Assembly: GCF_964253915.1 (NCBI RefSeq)
Contig: NZ_CAXUSG020000005.1
Span: 124,001-188,000, forward strand
Direction of reading: 5' to 3'
Length of the DNA: 64,000 nucleotides
DNA from: Metarhizobium sp964253915
GTDB lineage: Bacteria; Pseudomonadota; Alphaproteobacteria; Rhizobiales; Rhizobiaceae
Under the pieces are notes generated by a model. The model did not search any database, was not told the origin of the DNA, and saw only the letters and a list, made by a program, of their open reading frames with translations. Shown piece by piece: positions 26,156 to 34,945 of this stretch. The translations under genes and the position numbers were made by a program. Numbering within the stretch: position 1 is the first letter of the stretch; each line of letters starts with the position of its first letter.

Positions 26156-26695
26156 ATGCGCATCGTCACCCTCGCTTCTTTCCTGTGCCTTTCTTCCTGC
26201 CTGACAGCGGGCGTTGCGCTCGCCGGCGATCCTGTCGTCCCGGTGCGCGAGGTGATGGATGCGACCACCGTCAACTGGCAGGAGGGCGATCACGAATATC
26301 AGGATCTGTTCGACGAGCCGCGCCTCGGACGCCTCTACAGCAAGGATTTCGTCGCCAAATACCGGGCCGCCGCCAAGTTTCCGGCCTATGACGAAGGCAC
26401 GTCGCCATTCGATTACGATGTCATTGTCAACGGCCAGGATGGTTGCCCGCTGCAGGACACGGCCATTGCCGTCAAGGGACCGAAAGACGGGGCGACGGAA
26501 GTGGACGCAACCTTCAAGAACATGAGCTGCGCCGGCACCGAGCCGGAATACCAGAAGCTTTCGACGGTAAAATTCCTGGTCGTCGAGGAAGGCGGCAAGC
26601 CGGTCATAGACGATATCCTGACGGAAAACTTCGACGACGGGAATTTTTCGTCGTTGAAGGGCATCATGGTGGAGATTGCCAAGCAGGGAGGCTGA
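26156..26695 (+). CDS. Exported protein of unknown function
   Basis: 179 residues with a signal peptide (MRIVTLASFLCLSSCLTAGVALA) and a mature part with RLYSKDFVAKYRAAAKFPAYDEGTSPFDYDVIVNGQDGCPLQDTAI and VKFLVVEEGGKPVIDDI. The arrangement resembles DUF3828-like periplasmic proteins, but I am not certain of the family. The internal cysteine in the signal region (LSSC) does not form a good lipobox. Its last 20 bases overlap the presumed start of the FUSC transporter gene, so the two are probably translationally coupled. Confidence 0.7.
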   Translation: MRIVTLASFLCLSSCLTAGVALAGDPVVPVREVMDATTVNWQEGDHEYQDLFDEPRLGRLYSKDFVAKYRAAAKFPAYDEGTSPFDYDVIVNGQDGCPLQDTAIAVKGPKDGATEVDATFKNMSCAGTEPEYQKLSTVKFLVVEEGGKPVIDDILTENFDDGNFSSLKGIMVEIAKQGG

Positions 26696-28721
26696 GATCG
26701 CCGGACTGACGGAGAGCGGAAAGCAGCCGTCCCGCCGTGCCGGGCTGCATGTTCGCGACTGGCTGCTTGCCAACGATCCGGCCTTTTCGCGCCTGCGGCT
26801 GGGGCTGCGCGTCACGCTGACCATTGTCATCAGCACGCTGATCCTGGCAGCGGTGCATGTTTTTGCCATGCCGCTGCCGCCGGCCGCCTATTCCATCGGC
26901 ATCGTGCTGTCGATCCAGGGCGGGTTAACGGTGCGGGATATTTCCGCTGCCGACCAGTTGAAGACGCGGGCGATCGGTTGTCTTTTCGCGGTGGCGGCCA
27001 TTGCCCTGGCAGCGGTGCTGGAGCCGTGGCGTATCGTTTCGGATGTGGCGTTTCTCGTCATTATCTTCGCCGCATCGCTGCTGCGGGCGTTCGGGACGCG
27101 TTGGGCGGCTGTCGGCATGTTTGCCTTCATGTCCTATTTCATCGGCGCCTACCTGCATCCGGCGATGGCGGATATTCCCTACGTGGCGCTCGGCGCCCTG
27201 ACGGCCGCGGCGACAGCGCATGTGGTGCGTATCCATCTCCTGCCGGATGACTGGCGACGCGATTTCCTGCGCGCCATGGTGAGCGTGCTCGGCCGGGTCG
27301 ATCATATCGTCTCGGCCCTGCTTGCCATTGCCGAAAAGGGCGAATGGACGGCGGAGGATCGGGCCGAACTGAACCGGCTGGAAGAGCGCCTGAAGGAGGC
27401 GGTGCTGATGGCCGATGGGCTGGTGCCGGTCAGCCGCACCGAGGCGCTGCCGGACGAGGACGATCCGGCGGCCGACATCGGCCTGCGGCTCTTCGACCTG
27501 CATCTTGCCGCCGAAAGCGCCATTGTGCTGAGCCGGCAGGGGTTGCCACGCCCGCTTCTGCTGCAGGCCCTGCTGAGCCGTGACGAACAGGCGGTCGAGC
27601 GGGAAGCTGCGGTCGAGGAGAAGGATGAGCGGCTTGCCGAAACGGTGCGTGCGCTTCTCTGGCTGCAGGCGGCGAGGGCGGCGGCGGTCTCGACGACAGC
27701 GAAAATTGAGGCAAGCGACTTTCACGGGCTTGCACAGCCGAAGACGGTGCCCGCGTCACCAGCTGCGAGACCGGAATGGTCGCTCGGCAATCCCGCCGTA
27801 CGCACGGCGCTGCAGATCACCCTTGCTTCGGGGATCGCCATGATCTTCGGATTGATGCTGTCGCGTGATCGCTGGTTCTGGGCGGTGCTTTCGGCCTTTC
27901 TCGTCTTCACCAACACCAATTCACGTGGCGATACGGCGATCAAGGCGGCGCAACGCTCCGGCGGCACGCTGCTCGGCATAAGCTGCGGCATGGTGCTCGC
28001 CACGCTGCTCTCCGGTTTTCCGGGGGCTGCCATCCTCGTCGCCATTCTCTGCGTCTTCCTGGCGTTCTACTGGCTGCAGGTCTCGTATACGGCGATGACG
28101 TTTTTCGTCTCGATCGTCATCTGCCTCGTTTACGGTCTGACGGGCGCGCTGACCTTGGATTTGCTGCGGTTGCGCCTGGAGGAAACGCTGATCGGCACGC
28201 TGGCCGGCGCCGGTGTCGCCTTCCTGGTGTTTCCGACCCGCACGCAGTCGGCGCTCGACACAGCGCTGAACAAATGGTTCGACACGCTGCGCCAGCTGCT
28301 TGCCGCCGGCACCACGGGTGCCACCGGGGCCGAACTGATCGGCCTGTCGAAAAAGCTCGATGCCGCCTATCGCGACGTGGCGACGGCCGCACGGCCGCTC
28401 GGTGTTTCCTGGCAGATCGTCACCCGGCCGGGCCATATCCGCCAGACGCTGGCGATCCTGATGGCCTCGACCTACTGGGCTCGCGTCTTCGCCAGCCGTT
28501 TTGCCTTTGCCGGCGAGGAAGAGCGCGTAGCAGTTCAGCCGGCGATCGCGGCAACACGTGTTTGCCTGGAACGTGTTGCCACCAAAGGAACGGCAAGCTT
28601 CTTCATCAAACGCAAGGCGCCGCCGGCGGCCGGACGACACCTGCCGCTGTCACATCAGGGATCGAGGCTTGGTATCGAGATGCTCGGCGCCTCTCTGGAT
28701 CGGTTGCATCCGGAGAGGTAA
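26676..28721 (+). CDS. FUSC-family inner-membrane transporter
   Basis: 681 residues of the fusaric-acid-resistance/aromatic-acid exporter family. Two sets of membrane segments (about residues 45-190 and 370-520) flank a cytoplasmic region, and both halves carry the FUSC pattern (RLGLRVTLTIVISTLI...; AVRTALQITLASGIAMIFGLML). It probably exports aromatic or other toxic acids; the substrate is unknown. The start is unclear: a TTG at 26676 has only a poorly spaced site, while GGGAGG sits five bases before an ATC at 26697. The upstream exported-protein gene overlaps it. No membrane-fusion partner is adjacent. Confidence 0.85.
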   Translation: MPSREAEIAGLTESGKQPSRRAGLHVRDWLLANDPAFSRLRLGLRVTLTIVISTLILAAVHVFAMPLPPAAYSIGIVLSIQGGLTVRDISAADQLKTRAIGCLFAVAAIALAAVLEPWRIVSDVAFLVIIFAASLLRAFGTRWAAVGMFAFMSYFIGAYLHPAMADIPYVALGALTAAATAHVVRIHLLPDDWRRDFLRAMVSVLGRVDHIVSALLAIAEKGEWTAEDRAELNRLEERLKEAVLMADGLVPVSRTEALPDEDDPAADIGLRLFDLHLAAESAIVLSRQGLPRPLLLQALLSRDEQAVEREAAVEEKDERLAETVRALLWLQAARAAAVSTTAKIEASDFHGLAQPKTVPASPAARPEWSLGNPAVRTALQITLASGIAMIFGLMLSRDRWFWAVLSAFLVFTNTNSRGDTAIKAAQRSGGTLLGISCGMVLATLLSGFPGAAILVAILCVFLAFYWLQVSYTAMTFFVSIVICLVYGLTGALTLDLLRLRLEETLIGTLAGAGVAFLVFPTRTQSALDTALNKWFDTLRQLLAAGTTGATGAELIGLSKKLDAAYRDVATAARPLGVSWQIVTRPGHIRQTLAILMASTYWARVFASRFAFAGEEERVAVQPAIAATRVCLERVATKGTASFFIKRKAPPAAGRHLPLSHQGSRLGIEMLGASLDRLHPER

Positions 28722-28788
28722 GGCTTGCCGAGCGCCGCAGAGGGCGATATTGCGGCATATCCACGTGATCTCAAGGAATTTTTGGCCA

Positions 28789-29619
28789 ATGGCAGGCACC
28801 AACAGCGAACGCGAACTTCTGACCGGCGGACCGGCAATCGTTCTCGTCGAACCGCAACTCGGCGAAAATATCGGCATGGTGGCACGCGCCATGGCGAATT
28901 TCGGCCTGTCGGAATTGCGCCTCGTCAATCCGCGCGATGGCTGGCCGAGCGAGAAGGCGCGTTCCGCCGCCTCGAAGGCCGACCATGTGATCGACGGCGT
29001 GACGGTGTTCCAGACGTTGGAAGCGGCGATCGCCGACCTGAATTTCGTCTATGCCACGACGGCGCGCGAGCGCTACGGCTTCAAGCCGGTGCGCGCACCC
29101 GTCGTTGCTGTCACCACGCTGCGTGAACGTCATGTAACCGGCGAAAAGACCGGAATCCTGTTCGGCCGCGAACGCTGGGGCTTGACCAACGAGGAGGTGG
29201 CGCTGGCCGACGAAATCGTCACTTTTCCGGTCAATCCGGCCTTCGCCTCGCTGAACATCGCCCAGGCGGTGCTGCTGATGTCCTACGAATGGATGAAGTC
29301 CGGCATGGAAGATCTCGGCGAAACGCCGTTCCAGCCGGTCGAGCAGCGCCCGGCGACCAAGGAAGAGCTGTTCGGCCTTTTCGATCATGTCGAAGAGGCG
29401 CTGGATGCGCGCGGCTATTTCCGTCCCGCCGCCAAAAAGCCGAAAATGATCGACAACTTGCGGGCTGCTCTCTCCCGGCGGGCCTTCTCCGCCCAGGAAA
29501 TCAACATTTTTCGCGGCGTGATCTCTTCGCTCGACCGGTTTTCGCGGCAATCGCCGCGCGGAGCGGGAGCGCCGCAGGCAGGGGACAAGGATGGTGACGA
29601 CGGCCACGAAGACGCTTGA
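28789..29619 (+). CDS. trmJ: tRNA/rRNA 2'-O-methyltransferase (TrmJ type)
   Basis: SPOUT-class methyltransferase that methylates the 2'-OH of position 32 in certain tRNAs. 276 residues; SPOUT motifs are PAIVLVEPQLGENIGMVARAMANFGL, TGILFGRERWGLTNEE and FASLNIAQAVLLMSYEW, with a C-terminal helical extension usual for TrmJ. The start ATG at 28789 fits relatives. Its 3' end overlaps murI by 29 bases, so the two are coupled. It could be annotated generically as an RNA methyltransferase; the tRNA-32 specificity is by similarity. Confidence 0.88.
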   Translation: MAGTNSERELLTGGPAIVLVEPQLGENIGMVARAMANFGLSELRLVNPRDGWPSEKARSAASKADHVIDGVTVFQTLEAAIADLNFVYATTARERYGFKPVRAPVVAVTTLRERHVTGEKTGILFGRERWGLTNEEVALADEIVTFPVNPAFASLNIAQAVLLMSYEWMKSGMEDLGETPFQPVEQRPATKEELFGLFDHVEEALDARGYFRPAAKKPKMIDNLRAALSRRAFSAQEINIFRGVISSLDRFSRQSPRGAGAPQAGDKDGDDGHEDA

Positions 29620-30400
29620 GCTGAAACCTGTCCTCGTTTTCGATTCCGGGATTGGCGGCCTGACGGTTCTGCGCGAAGCCCGTGTGCTGATGCCGGAGCG
29701 CAGTTTTGTCTATGTCGCTGACGATGCCGGTTTTCCTTATGGCGGCTGGGAGGAAGATGCGTTGCGCGCGCATATCCTCGCTCTATTTGCCCGGCTATTG
29801 AAAGAGCACGATCCGGAAATCTGCATCATCGCCTGCAACACCGCCTTCACGCTGGTCGGTTCCGACCTGCGCGCCGCCTTTCCGGACATGACCTTCGTCG
29901 GCACGGTGCCGGCGATCAAGCCAGCCGCCGAGCGAACCCGTTCCGGCCTGGTCTCGGTGCTTGCCACGCCGGGCACGGTCAAGCGTGCCTATACCCGCGA
30001 CCTCATCCAGTCCTTCGCCACCCAATGCCATGTGCGCCTTGTCGGCTCGCAGAATCTCGCACGCATGGCGGAAGCCTATATCCGCGGAGAGGCGGTCGCC
30101 GACGCCGATGTGCTCTCCGAAATCGAACCGTGCTTTCTGAAAAGCGATGGCAGGAAAACCGATATCGTCGTGCTTGCCTGCACGCATTATCCGTTCATGG
30201 CCAATGTCTTTCGCCGCCTCGCGCCCTGGCCCGTGGACTGGCTGGACCCCGCCGAGGCCATCGCCCGGCAGGCGCGCCGCAAGGTGCCGCTGATCGAGAA
30301 CGCCGAACATCCCGATGGTTTCGATCTCGCGGTCTTCACCTCGGGAAATCCCGATTTCTCCACGCGCCGGCTGATGCAAGGTTTTGGATTGCGGGTCTGA
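29591..30400 (+). CDS. murI: Glutamate racemase
   Basis: Interconverts L- and D-glutamate, supplying D-Glu for peptidoglycan. 269 residues; the catalytic acid region is VFDSGIGGLTVL (Asp18) and the two catalytic cysteines are in IIACNTAF (Cys82) and VLACTHYPF (Cys197). The motif usually written DNxxFPYG is DDAGFPYG here. It overlaps the end of trmJ by 29 bases and is followed by a bidirectional hairpin. Confidence 0.93.
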   Translation: MVTTATKTLELKPVLVFDSGIGGLTVLREARVLMPERSFVYVADDAGFPYGGWEEDALRAHILALFARLLKEHDPEICIIACNTAFTLVGSDLRAAFPDMTFVGTVPAIKPAAERTRSGLVSVLATPGTVKRAYTRDLIQSFATQCHVRLVGSQNLARMAEAYIRGEAVADADVLSEIEPCFLKSDGRKTDIVVLACTHYPFMANVFRRLAPWPVDWLDPAEAIARQARRKVPLIENAEHPDGFDLAVFTSGNPDFSTRRLMQGFGLRV

Positions 30401-30424
30401 CCCTGCCAACAGCATGAAAGCGAG

Positions 30425-30456
30425 ACGGCCCCTCAAGCCATTTGAGGAGCCGTTTG
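30425..30456. terminator. Bidirectional terminator between murI and the OmpA-like gene
   Basis: Arms 30425-30436 and 30442-30453 pair with one mismatch around GCCAT. It lies between convergent genes; T-rich runs are short on both sides (TTTGG rightward). Confidence 0.5.
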
Positions 30457-30480
30457 GCAAGCGGGTAAGGTGGCCGCTGC

Positions 30481-31032
30481 TTACCGAAGGAACTCGTCGA
30501 TGCGGCGCAGCGTGACGCGGCGGTTGCGCCATTCCTCGCGTTCGGTCCGCACCAGCAGGTACTCCTCGCCGTAGCCGACGGTTTCCAGCGCGCGTTCGGG
30601 AATGCCGAATTCTTCGACCAGCGCCCATTTCAGCGATTCGGCCCGGTCCTCAGACAGAATCTGGTTGGAGCCGGCAGAGCCGACAGCATCGGTATGACCC
30701 TCGATCAGGAAACGGGCGCCGCGCCGGCGGCGAGTGATGCGCTGCAATGCGTTGGCGATGACCCGCACCTTGCGAAATTCCGAGCGAGGGATCTGCGACG
30801 AGCCGAACTCGAAATTGATCGACTGGATATCGATCGACGGTGCGCGGTCACGCAGTTCGCGATGGCGCTTGAATTCGCGGATGGTCACGCGCTCTTCCGG
30901 CCGCACGCGGCGGCTGGGGGCTGCATCGAGGCGGCGGATGATGGCGTCTTCGGACGGCGTTTCCTGGGCAAAGGCCATGCCGGGCGTAACGGCGAGGGCG
31001 GCAAGCCCGGTCAGGAAGAAGCGGCGGTTCAT
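30481..31032 (-). CDS. OmpA-family peptidoglycan-associated protein
   Basis: 183 residues. A signal peptide with a twin-arginine look (MNRRFFLTGLAALAVTPGMAFA) is followed by a short linker and a C-terminal OmpA domain (about 75-180) with INFEFGSSQIP and the peptidoglycan-binding core GHTDAVGSAGSNQILSEDRAESL...VGYGEEYLLV. No beta-barrel and no lipobox is present, so it is a soluble periplasmic wall-binding protein. It is a lone gene convergent with murI. Confidence 0.85.
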   Translation of the reverse strand: MNRRFFLTGLAALAVTPGMAFAQETPSEDAIIRRLDAAPSRRVRPEERVTIREFKRHRELRDRAPSIDIQSINFEFGSSQIPRSEFRKVRVIANALQRITRRRRGARFLIEGHTDAVGSAGSNQILSEDRAESLKWALVEEFGIPERALETVGYGEEYLLVRTEREEWRNRRVTLRRIDEFLR

Positions 31033-31137
31033 GGTGTCGGTCCCTCTCTATCTGCTGAGGGCTGTACTCTCGCATCTCGAAGCTGAAGAGCCGATGAACC
31101 GGATGTTCATACCCCGGCCATCAAGGTAAACCGCCGT

Positions 31138-31701
31138 TTACATTTGCCGCGCGAAGGCAAGCAGTTCCGCATCGCTGAGCGGCAGGATGCTGCCGCTGCT
31201 GGTGGATACCGGCGAGAAGCCGAACATCTGGTAAAGCTGCAGGGCACGCGGGTGATCGAGATTGTTGGTGGTCGTCACCACCTTGTTCGGGCTGGCCTGC
31301 CAGGCGGAATACAGTGCCTGCAACAGGAACCATTTGCCGATGCCAAGCCCGAGCGCATGTTCCATCAGGCCGAAATGAATCAACTCGACGGTGTTTTCAT
31401 CGCTGTTGAGCAATTCGAAAAAGCCAGCCGGTGCGCCATTGACGTAGAGCACGGTGATGCTGTTGGCCTGGGAGTGGATCGTTGCCGCCAGTTCCTCGTC
31501 GTTCATCCGCAGCCGGTCGACCCAATGCCAGCGCGCGCCCACTTGGCGGTAGAGGTAGCGATAGAAGGCGAGCGGAATCTCCGGCGCGCGCATGATGGCT
31601 GTCTGGATATTGACCGGCACCGGCAGGCTTGCCTTCGGCGGTGCCGTCATTTCCAGGCGGGTGATGTGTACGGGGAGCGCTATTGGCTTCTTGGCCGCCA
31701 T
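31138..31701 (-). CDS. GNAT-family N-acetyltransferase at the end of the cysK operon
   Basis: 187 residues. GNAT features are ITVLYVNGAPAGFFELL, HFGLMEHALGLGIGKWFLLQALYSAW (acetyl-CoA loop in the form GLGIGK) and LDHPRALQLYQMFGFSPV. It starts one base after the sseA stop, so it is the last gene of a tight four-gene unit (cysK, alaX, sseA, this gene). The acceptor is unknown; the operon suggests sulfur amino acid metabolism or its side products, which is inference. Confidence 0.82.
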   Translation of the reverse strand: MAAKKPIALPVHITRLEMTAPPKASLPVPVNIQTAIMRAPEIPLAFYRYLYRQVGARWHWVDRLRMNDEELAATIHSQANSITVLYVNGAPAGFFELLNSDENTVELIHFGLMEHALGLGIGKWFLLQALYSAWQASPNKVVTTTNNLDHPRALQLYQMFGFSPVSTSSGSILPLSDAELLAFARQM

Positions 31702-31702
31702 G

Positions 31703-32557
31703 TCATTCCTTACCCGTTACCACGGCAGTATCCTCCCGGCTGCCCCATTCGGACCACGAGCCGTCATACAGCTTGTTGTCGGTATGATCCAGCGATTCCA
31801 GCGCCAGCGTGATGATCGCGGCGGTGATGCCGGAACCGCAAGTCGTCACGACCGGATTTGACAGGTCGATACCGGCTTCCTTGATGATCTGGCGCAATTC
31901 AGGCAGCGATTTGAAACGCCCCTTGTCGGAAAAGACGCCCGAAGGAAGGTTTTTGGCGCCCGGCATGTGGCCGGAGCGCATGCCGGCGCGGGGTTCCGGT
32001 TCGCTGCCGGCAAAGCGGCCGGCGCTACGGGCATCGGCCACCTGCATGGAGCCTTCGGCGACGATCTCCTCCATGGCCTCGAAGGAGACGACGCGGTCGG
32101 CGTCGAAATTCACCGCGAAGGTCACCGGCTCAGGGCTGGGCACATCCGTCTCCAGCGGCCGGCCTTCCGCCTTCCAGCCGTCAAGGCCGCCATCGAGCAC
32201 GTAGACATTCTTTGCGCCCATGATGCGGAACAGCCACCAGACGCGCGGCGAAGCGAAGATGCCCGGACCATCGTAAATGACGATACGATCGGTTTCGCGA
32301 ATGCCGAGCCTGCCGACTTCGGCGGCAAATTCCCGCGCCGAGGGCACGGTGTGCGGCAAGGGCACCGAGTGATCAGCGATCTTGTCCTGGTCGAAGCGGA
32401 TGGCGCCTGGAATGTGGCCGGCGGCATACTCTGCATCGGCATTGCGGTTCTGCGCCGGCAGGTAGAAGGAGGCGTCGAGGACACGCAGGTCCGGGCTGCC
32501 GAGTTCCGCCTGCAGCCAGTCGGCCGAAACGACGAAACGGCTCTTGGTCTCGCTCAT
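31703..32557 (-). CDS. sseA: 3-mercaptopyruvate sulfurtransferase
   Basis: 284 residues with two rhodanese domains (about 1-145 and 160-284). The C-terminal active-site loop is CGSGITA with Cys240, the form characteristic of mercaptopyruvate sulfurtransferases rather than thiosulfate rhodaneses. It transfers sulfane sulfur from 3-mercaptopyruvate, a cysteine transamination product, to thiols or cyanide. The ATG at 32557 follows GAGGAGA. It is the third gene of the cysK-alaX-sseA-GNAT unit, which fits a role in cysteine breakdown or persulfide formation. Confidence 0.93.
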   Translation of the reverse strand: MSETKSRFVVSADWLQAELGSPDLRVLDASFYLPAQNRNADAEYAAGHIPGAIRFDQDKIADHSVPLPHTVPSAREFAAEVGRLGIRETDRIVIYDGPGIFASPRVWWLFRIMGAKNVYVLDGGLDGWKAEGRPLETDVPSPEPVTFAVNFDADRVVSFEAMEEIVAEGSMQVADARSAGRFAGSEPEPRAGMRSGHMPGAKNLPSGVFSDKGRFKSLPELRQIIKEAGIDLSNPVVTTCGSGITAAIITLALESLDHTDNKLYDGSWSEWGSREDTAVVTGKE

Positions 32558-32574
32558 GGAATTCTCCTCGTCTA

Positions 32575-33312
32575 TCAGGCGTTGTCGCCGGGCGTTCCGA
32601 AACGGATGCGGAACCGGCGGTTCTCCTTGCCCTTTTTCTCGATCTTCGAGATGTAGATCGCTCCGACCTCCTGGGTTTCGGAGACATGCGTGCCACCGCA
32701 GGGCTGGCTGTCGATGGCGGAATTTTCGCCGATGCAGACGAGGCTGACACGGCCGAGCCCGACCGGCGGGCGAACGTTCTTCGACTTGACGATGCCCGGA
32801 TTGGCGGCCAGTTCCTCGTCGGTGATCCATTGCAGATAGACGGGGTGGTTCTGGCTGACCAGTTCCATCATTTTTGCTGTCACTGCATCCTTGTCGGCCA
32901 ATTCGCCCATGTCGATGTCGACGCGGCTTTCATCTTCTCCCACGGCAGCGCCGGTGATCGGGTAGGGGCAAACGACGGAGAGCAGGTGGCAGGCGGTGTG
33001 CATGCGCATCAGCTTGTAGCGGCGCGGCCAGTCGATATGCAGCACCAGCTTTTCGCCGACGAGCGGTGCCGCTTCGCCTTCGAGCGGCACGTGGATGATG
33101 ATGTCTTTCGTTGCGCCGGTCTTTGTCTGGCCAAGCGCTATCTTCGAGCCGTCGGCCCGTTCGAGAAATCCCGTATCGCCCGGCTGGCCGCCCGAGGTGG
33201 CATAGAAGCAGGTCTGATCCAGCTCTATCCCGCCATCTTCATGGACGGCCGTTACCACCGCTTCGCAGGTCGACAGGTAAAAATCATCTCGAAACAGGGC
33301 ATTGACGGGCAT
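32575..33312 (-). CDS. AlaX-type alanyl-tRNA editing protein
   Basis: 245-residue free-standing homologue of the AlaRS editing domain, which hydrolyses Ser- or Gly-tRNA(Ala). Zinc-site residues are His105 and His109 (MHTACHLLS), Cys205 and His209 (QPCGGTHV); the N-terminal region has FYATSGGQPGDTG. Its length places it with the medium AlaX class. It lies eight bases after cysK and 17 before sseA, an unusual place for a translation quality-control gene; a link to cysteine or serine levels is possible but unproven. Confidence 0.92.
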   Translation of the reverse strand: MPVNALFRDDFYLSTCEAVVTAVHEDGGIELDQTCFYATSGGQPGDTGFLERADGSKIALGQTKTGATKDIIIHVPLEGEAAPLVGEKLVLHIDWPRRYKLMRMHTACHLLSVVCPYPITGAAVGEDESRVDIDMGELADKDAVTAKMMELVSQNHPVYLQWITDEELAANPGIVKSKNVRPPVGLGRVSLVCIGENSAIDSQPCGGTHVSETQEVGAIYISKIEKKGKENRRFRIRFGTPGDNA

Positions 33313-33320
33313 GGGATCAC

Positions 33321-34358
33321 TTATGCGGATTCGTAAGGGACGGAAATATCCGGCGTCCTCGCCATCCAGGCCGGAATTGGCAGGCCCTTGGAGGTCAGGA
33401 AATCGGGGTTGAAAAGCTTTGACTGGTATCGATTGCCATAGTCGCAGAGGATGGTGACGATCGTGTGGCCCGGTCCGAGGTCGCGGGCAAGCCGGATGGC
33501 GCCGGCGATGTTGATGCCGGTCGAGCCGCCGAGGCAGAGGCCTTCCTTCTCGGTGAGGTCGAAGATCAGCGGCAGCGCTTCCGCATCGGGAATGTTGTAG
33601 GAAAAGTCGGGCGTAAAACCGTCGAGATTGGCGGTGATGCGGCCCTGGCCGATGCCTTCGGTGATCGACGAGCCTTCGCTCTTCAACGCGCCGTTCTTGT
33701 AGAATTCGTAAAGGGCCGCACCGTCCGGATCGGCAATCGCGATCTTCACCTTGTCGGAAAATGCGCGAAGGCCGGCCGCGACGCCGGCAAGCGTGCCGCC
33801 GGAACCGACGGCGCAGACGAAACCATCGACCTTGCCGTCGGTATCCTTCCAGATTTCCGGCGCCGTGGTTTCGACATGCGCCTGGCGATTGGCAACGTTA
33901 TCGAACTGGTTGGCCCAGATGGCACCGTTCGGCTCCGTCTTTGCCAGCTGTTCGGCAAGCCGGCCGGACACTTTTACGTAATTGTTGGGGTTCTTGTAGG
34001 GCACGGCCGGCACTTCGACCAGCTCGGCGCCGAGCAGGCGCAACGCGTCCTTCTTTTCCTGGCTCTGGGTTTCCGGGATGACGATGACGGTGCGATACCC
34101 GAGCGCCTTGGCGACGAGCGTCAGGCCGATGCCGGTGTTGCCGGCGGTGCCCTCGACGATAACGCCGCCGGGCTTCAAGAGGCCCTTCTTTTCGGCATCG
34201 CGGATGATGAAGAGGGCGGCACGATCCTTCACCGACTGGCCGGGATTGAGGAATTCGGCCTTGCCGAGAATGGTGCAGCCGGTGGCTTCGGAGGCTCCCT
34301 TGAGGCGGATCAGCGGCGTGTTGCCGATTGCTTCCAGTACGGAGGGATGAAACGCCAT
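33321..34358 (-). CDS. cysK: Cysteine synthase A-type PLP enzyme
   Basis: Beta-substituting PLP enzyme forming cysteine from O-acetylserine and sulfide. 345 residues; it has the start AIGNTPLIRLKGASE, the PLP lysine Lys44 in NPGQSVKDRAA, EGTAGNTGIGLTLVAKALGY and GSGGTLAGVAAGLRAF (phosphate-binding loop). It is longer than E. coli CysK (323), with an extended C-terminus, so cystathionine beta-synthase-like activity cannot be excluded. The ATG at 34358 starts at the family position. It is the first gene of the cysK-alaX-sseA-GNAT operon. Confidence 0.92.
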   Translation of the reverse strand: MAFHPSVLEAIGNTPLIRLKGASEATGCTILGKAEFLNPGQSVKDRAALFIIRDAEKKGLLKPGGVIVEGTAGNTGIGLTLVAKALGYRTVIVIPETQSQEKKDALRLLGAELVEVPAVPYKNPNNYVKVSGRLAEQLAKTEPNGAIWANQFDNVANRQAHVETTAPEIWKDTDGKVDGFVCAVGSGGTLAGVAAGLRAFSDKVKIAIADPDGAALYEFYKNGALKSEGSSITEGIGQGRITANLDGFTPDFSYNIPDAEALPLIFDLTEKEGLCLGGSTGINIAGAIRLARDLGPGHTIVTILCDYGNRYQSKLFNPDFLTSKGLPIPAWMARTPDISVPYESA

Positions 34359-34591
34359 GGAGTCGTGCCTTTTCGTTTGACAATAAGAATAGGTGCCGTC
34401 TTTTCGGTTCACAAGGACGGTATGGCAAGAAAATCTGTTTCGCTGAGTGGCGACCCACGGCAAAATTTGTCTTGAGCAGACGAATCCGGCTTCCATGTGC
34501 CGGTGACGCTCGCGTGATCGGCCTGCAGGAGGCGCGTTTTGATCGTTTGTTCCTGCCGAGCGGCGGGTGTTCAGGGGGCGCGGAGGGCTCG

Positions 34592-34882
34592 TCAATGCGG
34601 CCCGTGCCGGATGGCGTTCTTGCGGCTTTCTATGAAGTGCCGCATTTCTTTGTCGGCTTCCTTTTCGGAAAGGCTTGGCCGGGTATCTTCCATCGAGGTG
34701 CGCAGGCGGCGGCCGATACTGTCGGCCTCCCGCATTTCCTTCATGCGCCGGCGCTGCCACAGCCGCACCGCGTCCTCGAGCGCTTCCTCCGTCGTGGCAA
34801 ATTCGCCGCTCTCCACACAGGCGTGCAGGGCTTGCCACGTTTCCGGCGTGACACTCACATGTCTTTCGGGCGTTTTCGGCAT
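34592..34882 (-). CDS. Orphan ParD-like ribbon-helix-helix antitoxin
   Basis: 96 residues. The N-terminal RHH domain reads RHVSVTPETWQALHACVESGEFATTEEALEDAVRLWQRRR and the tail is highly charged (ADKEMRHFIESRKNAIRH), as in ParD antitoxins that wrap around a ParE toxin. No ParE-like frame is found in the 230 bases between its stop and cysK, nor upstream, so it is an orphan regulator or the remnant of a pair. The ATG at 34882 has GAAGGA eight bases upstream. Confidence 0.72.
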   Translation of the reverse strand: MPKTPERHVSVTPETWQALHACVESGEFATTEEALEDAVRLWQRRRMKEMREADSIGRRLRTSMEDTRPSLSEKEADKEMRHFIESRKNAIRHGPH

Positions 34883-34945
34883 CGCAACCATCCTTCGCTG
34901 TTTGGTCAATGACGACAAAACCTGCTCCGGAGGGTCCGGAGCGGA

